Shown here: piece after piece, positions 1 to 6,372 of the stretch
Numbering within the stretch: the first letter of the stretch is position 1
Layout: each line of letters begins with the position of its first letter
Translations under genes and position numbers: made by a program
The notes under the pieces: generated by a model
What the model saw: only the letters and a program-made list of their open reading frames with translations
Told to the model about the DNA's origin: nothing
The model's database searches: none
NCBI GenBank assembly: GCA_937988745.1
Contig: CALKAR010000297.1
Span: 1-7,825, forward strand
Length of the DNA: 7,825 nt
Direction: 5' to 3'
Origin: an uncultured Peptococcaceae bacterium
GTDB lineage: Bacteria > Bacillota > Limnochordia > Darwinibacteriales > Darwinibacteriaceae

Positions 1-33
1 CTTGTCGCAATCTTCAATCTCTACGTTCAGCAT
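1..33 (-). CDS. Start of a further gene (partial, 11 codons)
   Basis: An ATG at 33-31 opens a frame reading MLNVEIEDCDK to the window edge. It overlaps the end of the 112-aa gene by seven bases. A strong AGAGGA site (43-48) lies nine bases upstream, which supports a real start coupled to the previous gene. Too little is visible to name a product. Confidence 0.6.
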   Translation of the reverse strand, partial: MLNVEIEDCDK

Positions 34-365
34 CGTGACACGTCCTCTAGAATAGTAATCGAGCCGCGGATGAAGGTGTATGTATCACCGTTTTCTAGCC
101 GATACTCAATGTCGTATAAAAGCTTGCCGACGGGGAATCCTGCGGTAACTGAGCCTGATATAGCATCTAAAACTACTCGCCCATCTTCAAGCCGCACATC
201 GTAGTCGTAAATAACCTCACCAAACTGGCTGCGGATTTGCGCGCAAACAAACACGGGGATAATCTTTTGATCATTCTCATGCTCAAGTCTCACAGCCATC
301 GGCGGCAAGGTGTCGCCCCGATAGATTACGGGGCGGTCGTGGATGTAGGTGTATTTTGTTTTCAC
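27..365 (-). CDS. Small phage protein with a baseplate (BppU-N-like) beta-sandwich pattern
   Basis: The 112-aa protein starts at GTG and has a GGAG site. It is predicted to be almost entirely beta-strands with no signal peptide or membrane segment. Its pattern is IYRGDTLPPMAVRLE near residue 14, VCAQIRSQFGEVIYDYDV in the middle, then a lone strand (GRVVLDAISG), YDIEYRLENGDTYTFIRG and the ending GSITILEDVSR. The combination of xRGDT, a middle strand of the A-Q-I-R type, YDIE, and a final G-x-I-x-I-x-x-D-V-(T/S)-R resembles small phage proteins with the fold of the baseplate upper protein N-terminal domain, often found near fibre genes. The family link is by eye and is an inference. Placement after the tailspike suggests a virion or fibre-associated role, but it may also open a new late cluster. 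Its last codons overlap the start of the following gene by seven bases. Confidence 0.72.
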   Translation of the reverse strand: MKTKYTYIHDRPVIYRGDTLPPMAVRLEHENDQKIIPVFVCAQIRSQFGEVIYDYDVRLEDGRVVLDAISGSVTAGFPVGKLLYDIEYRLENGDTYTFIRGSITILEDVSRC

Positions 366-442
366 TGCATAAACTCCATTGATTTGCTGATCCAGTTTAC
401 CACAATGTCTACGATACCGAATCGTCCATCGCCAGCGCTCAC
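362..442 (-). CDS. Possible 26-codon mini-ORF coupled to the next gene
   Basis: In the gap between the tailspike and the 112-aa gene, one minus-strand frame reads GTG AGC ... CAG TGA and encodes a peptide beginning VSAGDGRFGIVDIV and ending SKSMEFMQ. Its TGA overlaps the GTG start of the 112-aa gene (GTGA), the geometry expected for translational coupling. The frame stays open five more codons upstream of the GTG, to a TGA at 458-460. Composition looks protein-like, with an amphipathic apolar stretch (FGIVDIVVNWI). Against it, there is no good ribosome-binding site before the GTG and the length is very short. It could instead be the remnant 3' end of a gene lost when the spike region recombined. 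I recognise no family. Confidence 0.3.
   Translation of the reverse strand: MSAGDGRFGIVDIVVNWISKSMEFMQ
374..377 (-). promoter_or_regulatory. Ribosome-binding site that fixes the GTG start of the 112-aa gene
   Basis: GGAG lies eight bases upstream of the GTG at 365. The reading frame continues open upstream to a TAA at 498-500 but contains no ATG, and the ATG at 370 is in another frame and stops after two codons. The GTG is therefore the best start. Confidence 0.65.
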
Positions 443-512
443 TGCAGCATAGGCAGCTCAGAAAAGATAAAAAGAAGCATCTGGTTAGAGAGGCTTTAAG
501 GTTGGCGGCGTA

Positions 513-537
513 GATGCCCTATCATGTGCAGGGCATC
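513..537 (-). repeat. Perfect 8-bp inverted repeat (hairpin) just after the tailspike stop
   Basis: GATGCCCT (513-520) and AGGGCATC (530-537) are exact reverse complements separated by nine bases. The hairpin begins seven bases after the tailspike TAG in the transcript. A uridine run does not follow directly; the nearest T-rich stretch is more than 30 bases downstream. It may be a weak or factor-dependent terminator, or a 3' end that protects the spike mRNA. It is not a canonical intrinsic terminator. The rest of the 179-base gap (366-544) shows no convincing promoter on the minus strand. Confidence 0.6.
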
Positions 538-544
538 ACAGTGC

Positions 545-2989
545 CTACTGAGATGTAGGAGCCAAGCTGTCCGCACCCCCGATATTATAGTTATTGTACT
601 TCTTCACTGTTGCCGAAGTATTTTGGAGAATGATATCTGCAGACATGTTCTCACTAATGATCGTGTTTGCACTGCTCGATACACCCGACAACCGTACAAA
701 GTAAATGTCTCCGGTTTCCCCCTGACGTTTAGGTCCAGCTGTGTTGCCTGTTACCCTTACAAAATATCCGTTTAGGACGTTAAAGATGGAGGCGGAGAGG
801 TGTAGCCAAGCACCCAGCCCTATGAAGTTATTCACTACATTGATTGCTTGCGCTTCCGCTTCCACGGTGGTTGACGTTGCAGCAAACTCAAAGAAGTTAT
901 CCGCTATCTCGTATAGCTCCAATGACGGTCTACCTTGAGCAAATGCATTTGTTAGCCCCCCAAACTCCCGAATTGCCCCGCGCACTTTGTTCCCCCGAAT
1001 AATAACCTCGTTCAGGTAGTTCGGGTGCGTGCTAGTAGATGCACCGGAGATCATCCTGTAAAGTGCAGGTGTCTCAGCGTGTCTAACATTGGCGTCCCCT
1101 GCGGATATGTTTGTATTTACAGTGTTGTTCAGGATATGCACCCCAGTGCCAAGGATGAGTTTAGTGTCTTGATTCTCACCTGATATACGCCCACTAATGT
1201 TATACTCAATATGGTTCCCTTCAAACTTGGGGCAGGGTAGTCTAGCGGGCATAGGTGCTGTTACGAGGCTGTTAGTTGACTTTTCGTAAAGTAACCCACT
1301 TGCAGATTCTCTAAAGTAAATAACCCCGTAATAAGGGCAGTGGTTCAGGACAATAGTGTTATTCCGGATAACCAATCCTTCTATGACATTAAACTCAAGT
1401 AAATATCCACCCTTGTTGTACAAGCCTTCTGCGGGATGTGCTGCTTCTATGTAGCAACCCTCAATTACAACATCTCTGTCTACGTCAACATGCCCACTCC
1501 CATGGTGCCCAAACGGACGTACTGAGTATGATGAAATACTTCCGTCTGGGTTTAGTTTAGGTTTCCACTGGCAGTTTTGTATAAGTATATGCCTGTTCCC
1601 TACGAAGTCTAGATAATCGTTATCCTCTGCTATCGGTATCCTACGACCAGCATCTCCTGTTACATCAAATTGGATTGCCTCCTTGTTGTAGCGGACGGTA
1701 TTAAAGTCTAAGGTAGAGCCAAGCCACTTGCAGTCTCTGAAAAGTAGGTTAGTGCACCCCATGACATCAAATGTGTGCCCATTCGTGCACTCATCAAACG
1801 TAATGTCCAAAACTGTCACATTAGTCACGTGGGCTAAGTTAAAGCAGATAAACGGTCGGTCTGTGCCCCCAGAGAAACTACCCCCTCCGTAAACCTTTAA
1901 GTTCTTGTGTCCAGCATACCTGCCAATACCTTTGGGGCGGAAGTTAAAATCAAAGTTACTATTAAGTTTCCACGTTTTTCCGCTTGGTATTTCTAAGGTT
2001 AAGTTATCTAAACCCTCAATGAAGTCGCGCGAAGCTCCGTCCTGTAATGCCCCCACCCCTAATGCAGAAAGGGAACCCGTCGTGGACGTGACTAAGCTCA
2101 CCTCATCCAGCACGAAGTGCACCCCGGTGCCGTTTCGTCCGTACCTGCACGCTGCCCACACCGCCACCAACCCAGAATCTGGGTTGTTTGGTATGTAGCC
2201 AAAATAGCTGGGCCGTACTTTACCGTCTCCTAGCTGCCTTACCCAGCAACCTGTGCCAGTACCTGTTCCTTGTTCTTTTAATAGTTCGACGTAAGTACTA
2301 GATGTGCCATCAAACCCCCCCAGAGCCGTTGGGTCAATACATACACCACCGTCTGCAGTTTCCTTCAGGCGCTCTGCATCCCAGTAGAACTGCCCACCCC
2401 CCAAGTCAATATCCGCATAAAAGCCCTTCACCAGATACCGCAACCCCTCTTTCCTCTGCCCCTCCGATAGGGATAGTAGGTCAGCAATACTTTCAACCGC
2501 CACCACACCACGAGCCACCATCGCCGCACCCTTGCCTGGGTTTGCCAAATCCTGTCGAATAGTTGCATCCCCTGCTGGCACTAGCGCGCTACCCTCTGGT
2601 ACTCCTAAACCAGTGGTTGTATACGGCAGTTCCATTTTCCCAGAAAGGCGCCAAAACTCACCATTCTCGTCTCGCACAAGCTGGTTATACTCAGTTAGCT
2701 CTACGCCTGCCTTATAATCTCCTAAAAATTGATAACCAGAGCTTGACAGGAACTCATTGAATCGATCGTCACGGGCTTTTTGATCCGCATCAAACTTATC
2801 TTTACGCTCATCTTGGTCACGGTAAAACTCCGACTCCATGCCGTGAATTGTTTTTCTGTTGCGCCCAAATCGATCTGTGTATGACCCTCTATTCACGTCA
2901 TTAGAGAAAAGATCTGCGTTCTTCGCGTTATCGCTAAGATCCTTCAAGTCATCGGAGTCGATCTTGTTTCCCGTATTAAATCTACTCAT
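545..2989 (-). CDS. Tailspike with N-terminal anchor and right-handed beta-helix body (possible polysaccharide depolymerase)
   Basis: An intact 814-aa receptor-binding protein follows the tip gene through a TAATG junction with a GAGGAAG site. Residues 1-50 carry the anchor pattern DLxxLxDNAKNADxF and YTDRFGRNRKT. Residues 51-80 form a charged helix with two 11-residue repeats (F55, F66, F77 in register). Residues 84-160 carry GYQFLGDYKAG, LPYTTTG and GDATIRQDL, a module I know from many tailspikes. Residues 161-260 include ADLLSL, VKGFYADIDLGGGQFYWD, GGVCID and WVRQL, the usual neck before a pectin-lyase-like domain. From about 325 to 700, repeated rungs such as NLTLEIPSG, NVTVLDITF, NLLFRDCKW, HILIQNCQW, VVIEGCYI and GLVIRNNTI indicate a parallel beta-helix. 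The C-terminal cap (GDIYFVRLSGVSSSANTIIS) is also common in spikes. It is expected to bind, and perhaps cleave, capsule or O-antigen. No active site can be assigned with certainty; Glu437, Asp442, His495, His496, His500 and Asp502 are candidates. Confidence 0.88.
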   Translation of the reverse strand: MSRFNTGNKIDSDDLKDLSDNAKNADLFSNDVNRGSYTDRFGRNRKTIHGMESEFYRDQDERKDKFDADQKARDDRFNEFLSSSGYQFLGDYKAGVELTEYNQLVRDENGEFWRLSGKMELPYTTTGLGVPEGSALVPAGDATIRQDLANPGKGAAMVARGVVAVESIADLLSLSEGQRKEGLRYLVKGFYADIDLGGGQFYWDAERLKETADGGVCIDPTALGGFDGTSSTYVELLKEQGTGTGTGCWVRQLGDGKVRPSYFGYIPNNPDSGLVAVWAACRYGRNGTGVHFVLDEVSLVTSTTGSLSALGVGALQDGASRDFIEGLDNLTLEIPSGKTWKLNSNFDFNFRPKGIGRYAGHKNLKVYGGGSFSGGTDRPFICFNLAHVTNVTVLDITFDECTNGHTFDVMGCTNLLFRDCKWLGSTLDFNTVRYNKEAIQFDVTGDAGRRIPIAEDNDYLDFVGNRHILIQNCQWKPKLNPDGSISSYSVRPFGHHGSGHVDVDRDVVIEGCYIEAAHPAEGLYNKGGYLLEFNVIEGLVIRNNTIVLNHCPYYGVIYFRESASGLLYEKSTNSLVTAPMPARLPCPKFEGNHIEYNISGRISGENQDTKLILGTGVHILNNTVNTNISAGDANVRHAETPALYRMISGASTSTHPNYLNEVIIRGNKVRGAIREFGGLTNAFAQGRPSLELYEIADNFFEFAATSTTVEAEAQAINVVNNFIGLGAWLHLSASIFNVLNGYFVRVTGNTAGPKRQGETGDIYFVRLSGVSSSANTIISENMSADIILQNTSATVKKYNNYNIGGADSLAPTSQ

Positions 2990-5550
2990 TAGTTATCTTC
3001 CTCTGCGTTATCGTACGCATAAATAATATCAGTGTAGCCAGTTGCGGATATTGTAGCATTATAGCCAGCCTGTGGAGTTACGGAATCAACAATTGCATGA
3101 CTCACGAATCGATCTGAGCGCCCGAAGAATACTTGTGTTTCGTATGGGATTACTTGGGCATCAATATCCCTACCCAGCCTAAATGATCTGTCACCTAGTC
3201 TTGATACTGGAACTACTTCAGTCATACGCCCAAACTCGTCTCTAAACGCCGCAACGTGATTATCGCCAGGCCAGTCTAGCTTCTCTGTAACTGTGATATT
3301 AAGACCGCTCTTATCAGCCATCAGCATGGACTGTCCGTAGCTCGGAACGTCATCAATAAAAGCCACCAAGTCACCGTAATTGCAGTTCAGGGCGTCCAGC
3401 TCTGTACTTGTGCTGATACGTCTACGCTGGTAGCGAATCTTTGATAACTCGCGCATTCCCCAGCGATATGCGCGGGTGCGGTCGGTGATTCCATCGGCTT
3501 GCATCTTTTGAACTTTAAGACCTTTCGAGCCTGGCAGACGGCACTTAACTGTTTCAACCCTAAAATTACGTGAGTCGATGTACTCAACATCAATGCCATC
3601 AACCTCGTCATCATCAGGCAAGCTAATCTCAGTCACGATCTCGGCGGTTGTGTTCTGCGCGCTGAATACCTGCTTACGCAAATTAAGGTCACGCGGCATA
3701 TCGTGAGCGATGCTGATTAGACCGTTCTTAACAGTTGGCTCAGCAAAGCCTACAGATAGTACAGTGTCGAGCGCCTGCTTGATAGTTGCGTGCTTTTCAA
3801 ATGAATGATCAAACAACTCTCCACGCTTGCTCCATACGGCAGTGGCTTTCTGCATAGAGCGCTCATCAAGTTCATGTTTTCGGCATATATACCGCACCGC
3901 ATCATCAATCGACCTTGTCGGCCCACCTCCCAGAATACGCTCAGCGACAACGCTAAGCATTGTGTCAGCTTCGGCAGATACAACGTGGGAGCCTTTGACC
4001 TTTACAGAGACAGTGGTGAACTCAGGATAGCTGTTTGGCCTGCCAGATATTTTTGAGCGAAGCCCGAATAACTCTACCTTATCCGTATACCAAGCAACTG
4101 TAGATTCAGGGCGATCTCTTTTAACTCTAAACTCGTATTTACCTTTACTAAGGGTGAAGCGCTCGGTAAACGCAATCTGGTCAAGAGAGTGCTCGTTGTA
4201 GCGTATTTTTTTCTGTGAAGGTATGAGAGTGCCTTTCTCCCTCCACTGGATTGTAACGTCACAATACTGGTACCAAGACCTACCCTTCTTATCCACACTA
4301 TAAAGACCTTGCGGAAATAACAGGTCAAGCTCAACCTCAGTCACATCTCTATCGAGCGGCTGAACATCAAACCAGCCTTGCCATCCACCTTCACCATCTC
4401 CGCCCAGCAAGATATCTGCGTCAAGTGTAGTAAATTCTGGATCCCAGCCATTCCAGTCTGATGATCCATCCTGTTTTTTTCGATCAACTGTGAGAACAGT
4501 TGTTGAAGCGCCAGCCAATTCAAAATACTCACCGTACTTACTAATTGACAGCTCAACTTCTGGTTGAGAAGTAACAAACCCATCAAGCTCTATGCTTATT
4601 GATCCGTTATCATTATCAGTAACTGATAATACGATGAACAGCCCGGTGTAGTCGCCATGCAGCTCTAACTCATCACCAACCTCTGCCTGAAGCCCAGAAA
4701 ATGATCCTGTAATAGTGCTGCCAGACACCGAATAACTTCTTAGCATCTGGATACTGATACGCATTCCCTGCTCCCAGTCATCAGGAAATAGTGGTGCGCT
4801 AGAGCTAATAGTTTTACCGCTAAAAAGCATTTTGCCTTTTTCAGCTTGCGGCGTTGCATCATAAGCATTCTCAAGCGGCAAACCTCCAGAACCATTAGAT
4901 GTTGCCCCGACCTCTGGCGCTGTATACCAAAAATCGGCTGCAGATTCTTGCGACAAGTCCTCGCCTGGCTGGTAAACCTTTACTGTCGCTCCATCTCCGA
5001 TAGAGGCTACTGGAGTCCCACCGAAACGAATATCACCAAGGGGTACGCGGTATTCACCAACCCCAACGCACAGAAGCATCTCTGTCCAGTGGTCTTTTTT
5101 ATTCTCAAAATATCTGCGCAGCGGTACCAAGATATCAGGATAAACCTTCATGCGACCAAAAAGCTCTCTAACTGGCTCACCATACTTAACTTGGTTACCC
5201 TGAACCATAGACAGGTCAATATCATTACCACGGTCAGCAGTTGCCATGTTTTTCGGTTTAGCGGTGTTAAACCCAAGCAGTTTAAAAACAGGCTTTAGAA
5301 TCGACTGTACCGCACTGCCTTTTGGTATAAAGAAGCAATCAATGTCACCATCAATAACATCCGATAATGGCTGGCTGTAACTCACCTTATCGCTATTCGG
5401 GTCAAATCCTTGCACGTTATCTGACAGCCAGTCCTGCAGAACTACGCCTGCGGGAACATCATAAACAGCATCAGGCTCTTGCGAGAAAGCGCTCCAATAG
5501 AAATTAAGCTTGTGCGTGCGTGTGATAGACAACTGTTTCGTACTCATCAT
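2989..5550 (-). CDS. Tail tip / host-specificity protein (lambda J-like hub)
   Basis: The 853-aa protein is expected to form the trimeric tip hub that closes the tail tube. Residues 28-95 resemble the beta-grasp-like start of tip proteins (YDVPAGVVLQDWL, later LSDVIDGDIDCFFIP) and end in an apolar helix (SILKPVFKLLG). Residues 118-200 hold the most recognisable block: GNQVKYGEPVRELFGRMKVY, PDILVPLRRYFENKKDHW, LLCVGVGEYRVPLGDIRFGG and PGEDLS. Residues 205-500 are beta-rich and less conserved. VELFGLRSKISGRP through VSVKVKGSHVVS (492-525) is the typical strand pair before the Phage-tail_3-like region, which covers about 545-840 and includes QALDTVLSVGFAEP and YRWGMRELSKIRYQRR. Lambda J has 1132 residues; this protein stops right after the hub domains, without a long fibronectin or receptor-binding extension. 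That fits handing host recognition to the tailspike encoded next. The stop TAA overlaps the spike ATG. Confidence 0.88.
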   Translation of the reverse strand: MMSTKQLSITRTHKLNFYWSAFSQEPDAVYDVPAGVVLQDWLSDNVQGFDPNSDKVSYSQPLSDVIDGDIDCFFIPKGSAVQSILKPVFKLLGFNTAKPKNMATADRGNDIDLSMVQGNQVKYGEPVRELFGRMKVYPDILVPLRRYFENKKDHWTEMLLCVGVGEYRVPLGDIRFGGTPVASIGDGATVKVYQPGEDLSQESAADFWYTAPEVGATSNGSGGLPLENAYDATPQAEKGKMLFSGKTISSSAPLFPDDWEQGMRISIQMLRSYSVSGSTITGSFSGLQAEVGDELELHGDYTGLFIVLSVTDNDNGSISIELDGFVTSQPEVELSISKYGEYFELAGASTTVLTVDRKKQDGSSDWNGWDPEFTTLDADILLGGDGEGGWQGWFDVQPLDRDVTEVELDLLFPQGLYSVDKKGRSWYQYCDVTIQWREKGTLIPSQKKIRYNEHSLDQIAFTERFTLSKGKYEFRVKRDRPESTVAWYTDKVELFGLRSKISGRPNSYPEFTTVSVKVKGSHVVSAEADTMLSVVAERILGGGPTRSIDDAVRYICRKHELDERSMQKATAVWSKRGELFDHSFEKHATIKQALDTVLSVGFAEPTVKNGLISIAHDMPRDLNLRKQVFSAQNTTAEIVTEISLPDDDEVDGIDVEYIDSRNFRVETVKCRLPGSKGLKVQKMQADGITDRTRAYRWGMRELSKIRYQRRRISTSTELDALNCNYGDLVAFIDDVPSYGQSMLMADKSGLNITVTEKLDWPGDNHVAAFRDEFGRMTEVVPVSRLGDRSFRLGRDIDAQVIPYETQVFFGRSDRFVSHAIVDSVTPQAGYNATISATGYTDIIYAYDNAEEDN
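2997..3003 (-). promoter_or_regulatory. Ribosome-binding site of the tailspike gene
   Basis: The minus strand reads GAGGAAG seven bases before the tailspike ATG. It lies within the last codons of the tip protein gene, so the spike can be translated both by re-initiation at the TAATG junction and by direct ribosome entry. Confidence 0.65.
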
Positions 5551-5899
5551 TAAATTCTTCCAGTGCTAGCATTCTAGGGCCAGTGTCGGGAGTAGTTTCA
5601 AGCACCATTAGCACGCCATTATAATCAATCACAATGCCAACATGAGCGCAGGCATCACCTGTTACAGCTTCGGCAATCGCCCCGTGTTCTGCCTCGGACT
5701 CTACTAGATGCTCTGTAACTCGCTTGCGTGCCTTGGTCTTGCCGTACAGTGACTCTGCATTCAATCCACCGAGACTAGGCAGCATAACACCGTGAATCTC
5801 GTTAAAAACGTATCTCACAAGCCCCCAGCAATCCCAGTGAGGATAGTCGCGACCGCCATTAACGTACTCGCTGCTGAGAATCATTGATACATCAAGCAT
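5504..5899 (-). CDS. NlpC/P60-family tail peptidase (lambda K-like, catalytic domain only)
   Basis: This 131-aa protein has the NlpC/P60 active-site pattern: GGRDYPHWDCWGLVRYV with the probable nucleophile Cys24, and CAHVGIVIDYNG with the probable base His86. The usual third polar residue is not obvious; Glu101 in VLETTPDTG is a candidate. Such tail-tip enzymes cleave the peptide part of peptidoglycan during DNA entry and take part in tip assembly. Lambda K carries an additional N-terminal MPN/JAB-like domain, which is missing here, so this is a minimal version. The start is uncertain: the ATG at 5899 has a weak GGA upstream, while the ATG at 5884 (126 aa) gives an exact ATGA overlap with the DUF1833 stop. 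Both retain the catalytic region. The 3' end runs 47 bases into the tip protein gene. There is no signal peptide, which fits delivery within the virion. Confidence 0.85.
   Translation of the reverse strand: MLDVSMILSSEYVNGGRDYPHWDCWGLVRYVFNEIHGVMLPSLGGLNAESLYGKTKARKRVTEHLVESEAEHGAIAEAVTGDACAHVGIVIDYNGVLMVLETTPDTGPRMLALEEFNDEYETVVYHTHAQA
5555..5561 (-). promoter_or_regulatory. Ribosome-binding site of the tail tip gene, inside the peptidase gene
   Basis: The minus strand reads GGAAGAA followed by TTTA and then two successive ATG codons (5550 and 5547). The GGAAG core lies six bases before the first ATG. It is embedded in the last codons of the NlpC/P60 gene, and it supports a start 47 bases inside that gene rather than a later one. 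Confidence 0.7.
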
Positions 5900-6372
5900 G
5901 GCGCAGTATCCGCATTATACGTTAGTCGGTTGAAGTTAGTGCCCAGCATGTCGTTAAACCCAGCAGTTACCTGTACTTGCATACGATCAATGCGAACTGA
6001 TTTAACTGTTGCTTTTAGCGTGTTGCTAGCTTGCCGATCCTTTCTCGATGCAAGATAAAACCGAGTAAGAACCTCAATCTTAGCCCCCGCACTCACCGCA
6101 TCATCAATGCGCTGTTGAGCCTCACCCGTGACGTTCTGCAGGACAAACTGCACGGACTGTGAGCCTCGGTTATCGCGCTTTGGCTCCTGAACTGCTATAT
6201 CCGTAGGCAGAAACAACTGCATTCGTCCCGATTCGTTAGTGTATAAGGATTGCTCTACGAAGCCGTTACACATGCGGATTGAATCAGACCATGCTGAGCA
6301 CTTAAGCTCGACCGTTTCAATCATAATGTCGCTTGTATCGCCAGCGTAGGCTTTACTCAATTCTGCAATCAT
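5881..6372 (-). CDS. DUF1833-type phage tail protein (lambda L position)
   Basis: The protein has 163 residues from the ATG at 6372. That ATG makes an ATGA overlap with the previous stop and has an AGTGG stretch eight bases upstream. A GTG at 6384 would add four residues (167 aa) and a 16-base overlap; I prefer the ATG because DUF1833 proteins usually begin just before the conserved AYAxxxSDxxIETxEL segment, which here starts at about residue 8. Other matching features are the RxDNRGSQSVQFVLxNV segment, a ViEVLTRFYLAS-like strand (here IEVLTRFYLASRKD), and the C-terminal DMLGTNFNRLTY followed by AP, which corresponds to the family's terminal N-x-x-(T/P)-Y pattern. There is no enzyme motif. 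DUF1833 genes sit between the tape measure and NlpC/P60 genes in many siphoviruses, and the protein is expected to be a tail-tip structural component. Confidence 0.8.
   Translation of the reverse strand: MIAELSKAYAGDTSDIMIETVELKCSAWSDSIRMCNGFVEQSLYTNESGRMQLFLPTDIAVQEPKRDNRGSQSVQFVLQNVTGEAQQRIDDAVSAGAKIEVLTRFYLASRKDRQASNTLKATVKSVRIDRMQVQVTAGFNDMLGTNFNRLTYNADTAPCLMYQ

Noticed and set aside
435..480. Possible minus-strand promoter in the gap, with TATGCT as a -10 element.
   Set aside because: The matching -35 position (CTTTTT, 17-base spacing) is poor, and no other pair near consensus is present.
439..480. 13-codon minus-strand frame beginning MLLFIF, just upstream of the mini-ORF.
   Set aside because: It has no ribosome-binding site and is too short, with nothing else to support translation.
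2241..2270. Gly-Thr alternation (GTGTGTG) in the spike, considered as a microsatellite.
   Set aside because: The codons vary (GGA ACA GGT ACT GGC ACA GGT), so there is no DNA-level tandem repeat, just a short flexible linker.
4289..4297. TTATCCACA on the plus strand, identical to the E. coli DnaA box consensus.
   Set aside because: It lies alone inside the tip protein gene, encoding part of SVDKK, with no second box, AT-rich region or iterons nearby. Chance occurrence is more likely.
4846..5298. 150-aa plus-strand open frame opposite the tip gene.
   Set aside because: Its translation lacks any recognisable domain, while the minus-strand frame carries clear conserved tip-protein motifs across the same bases.
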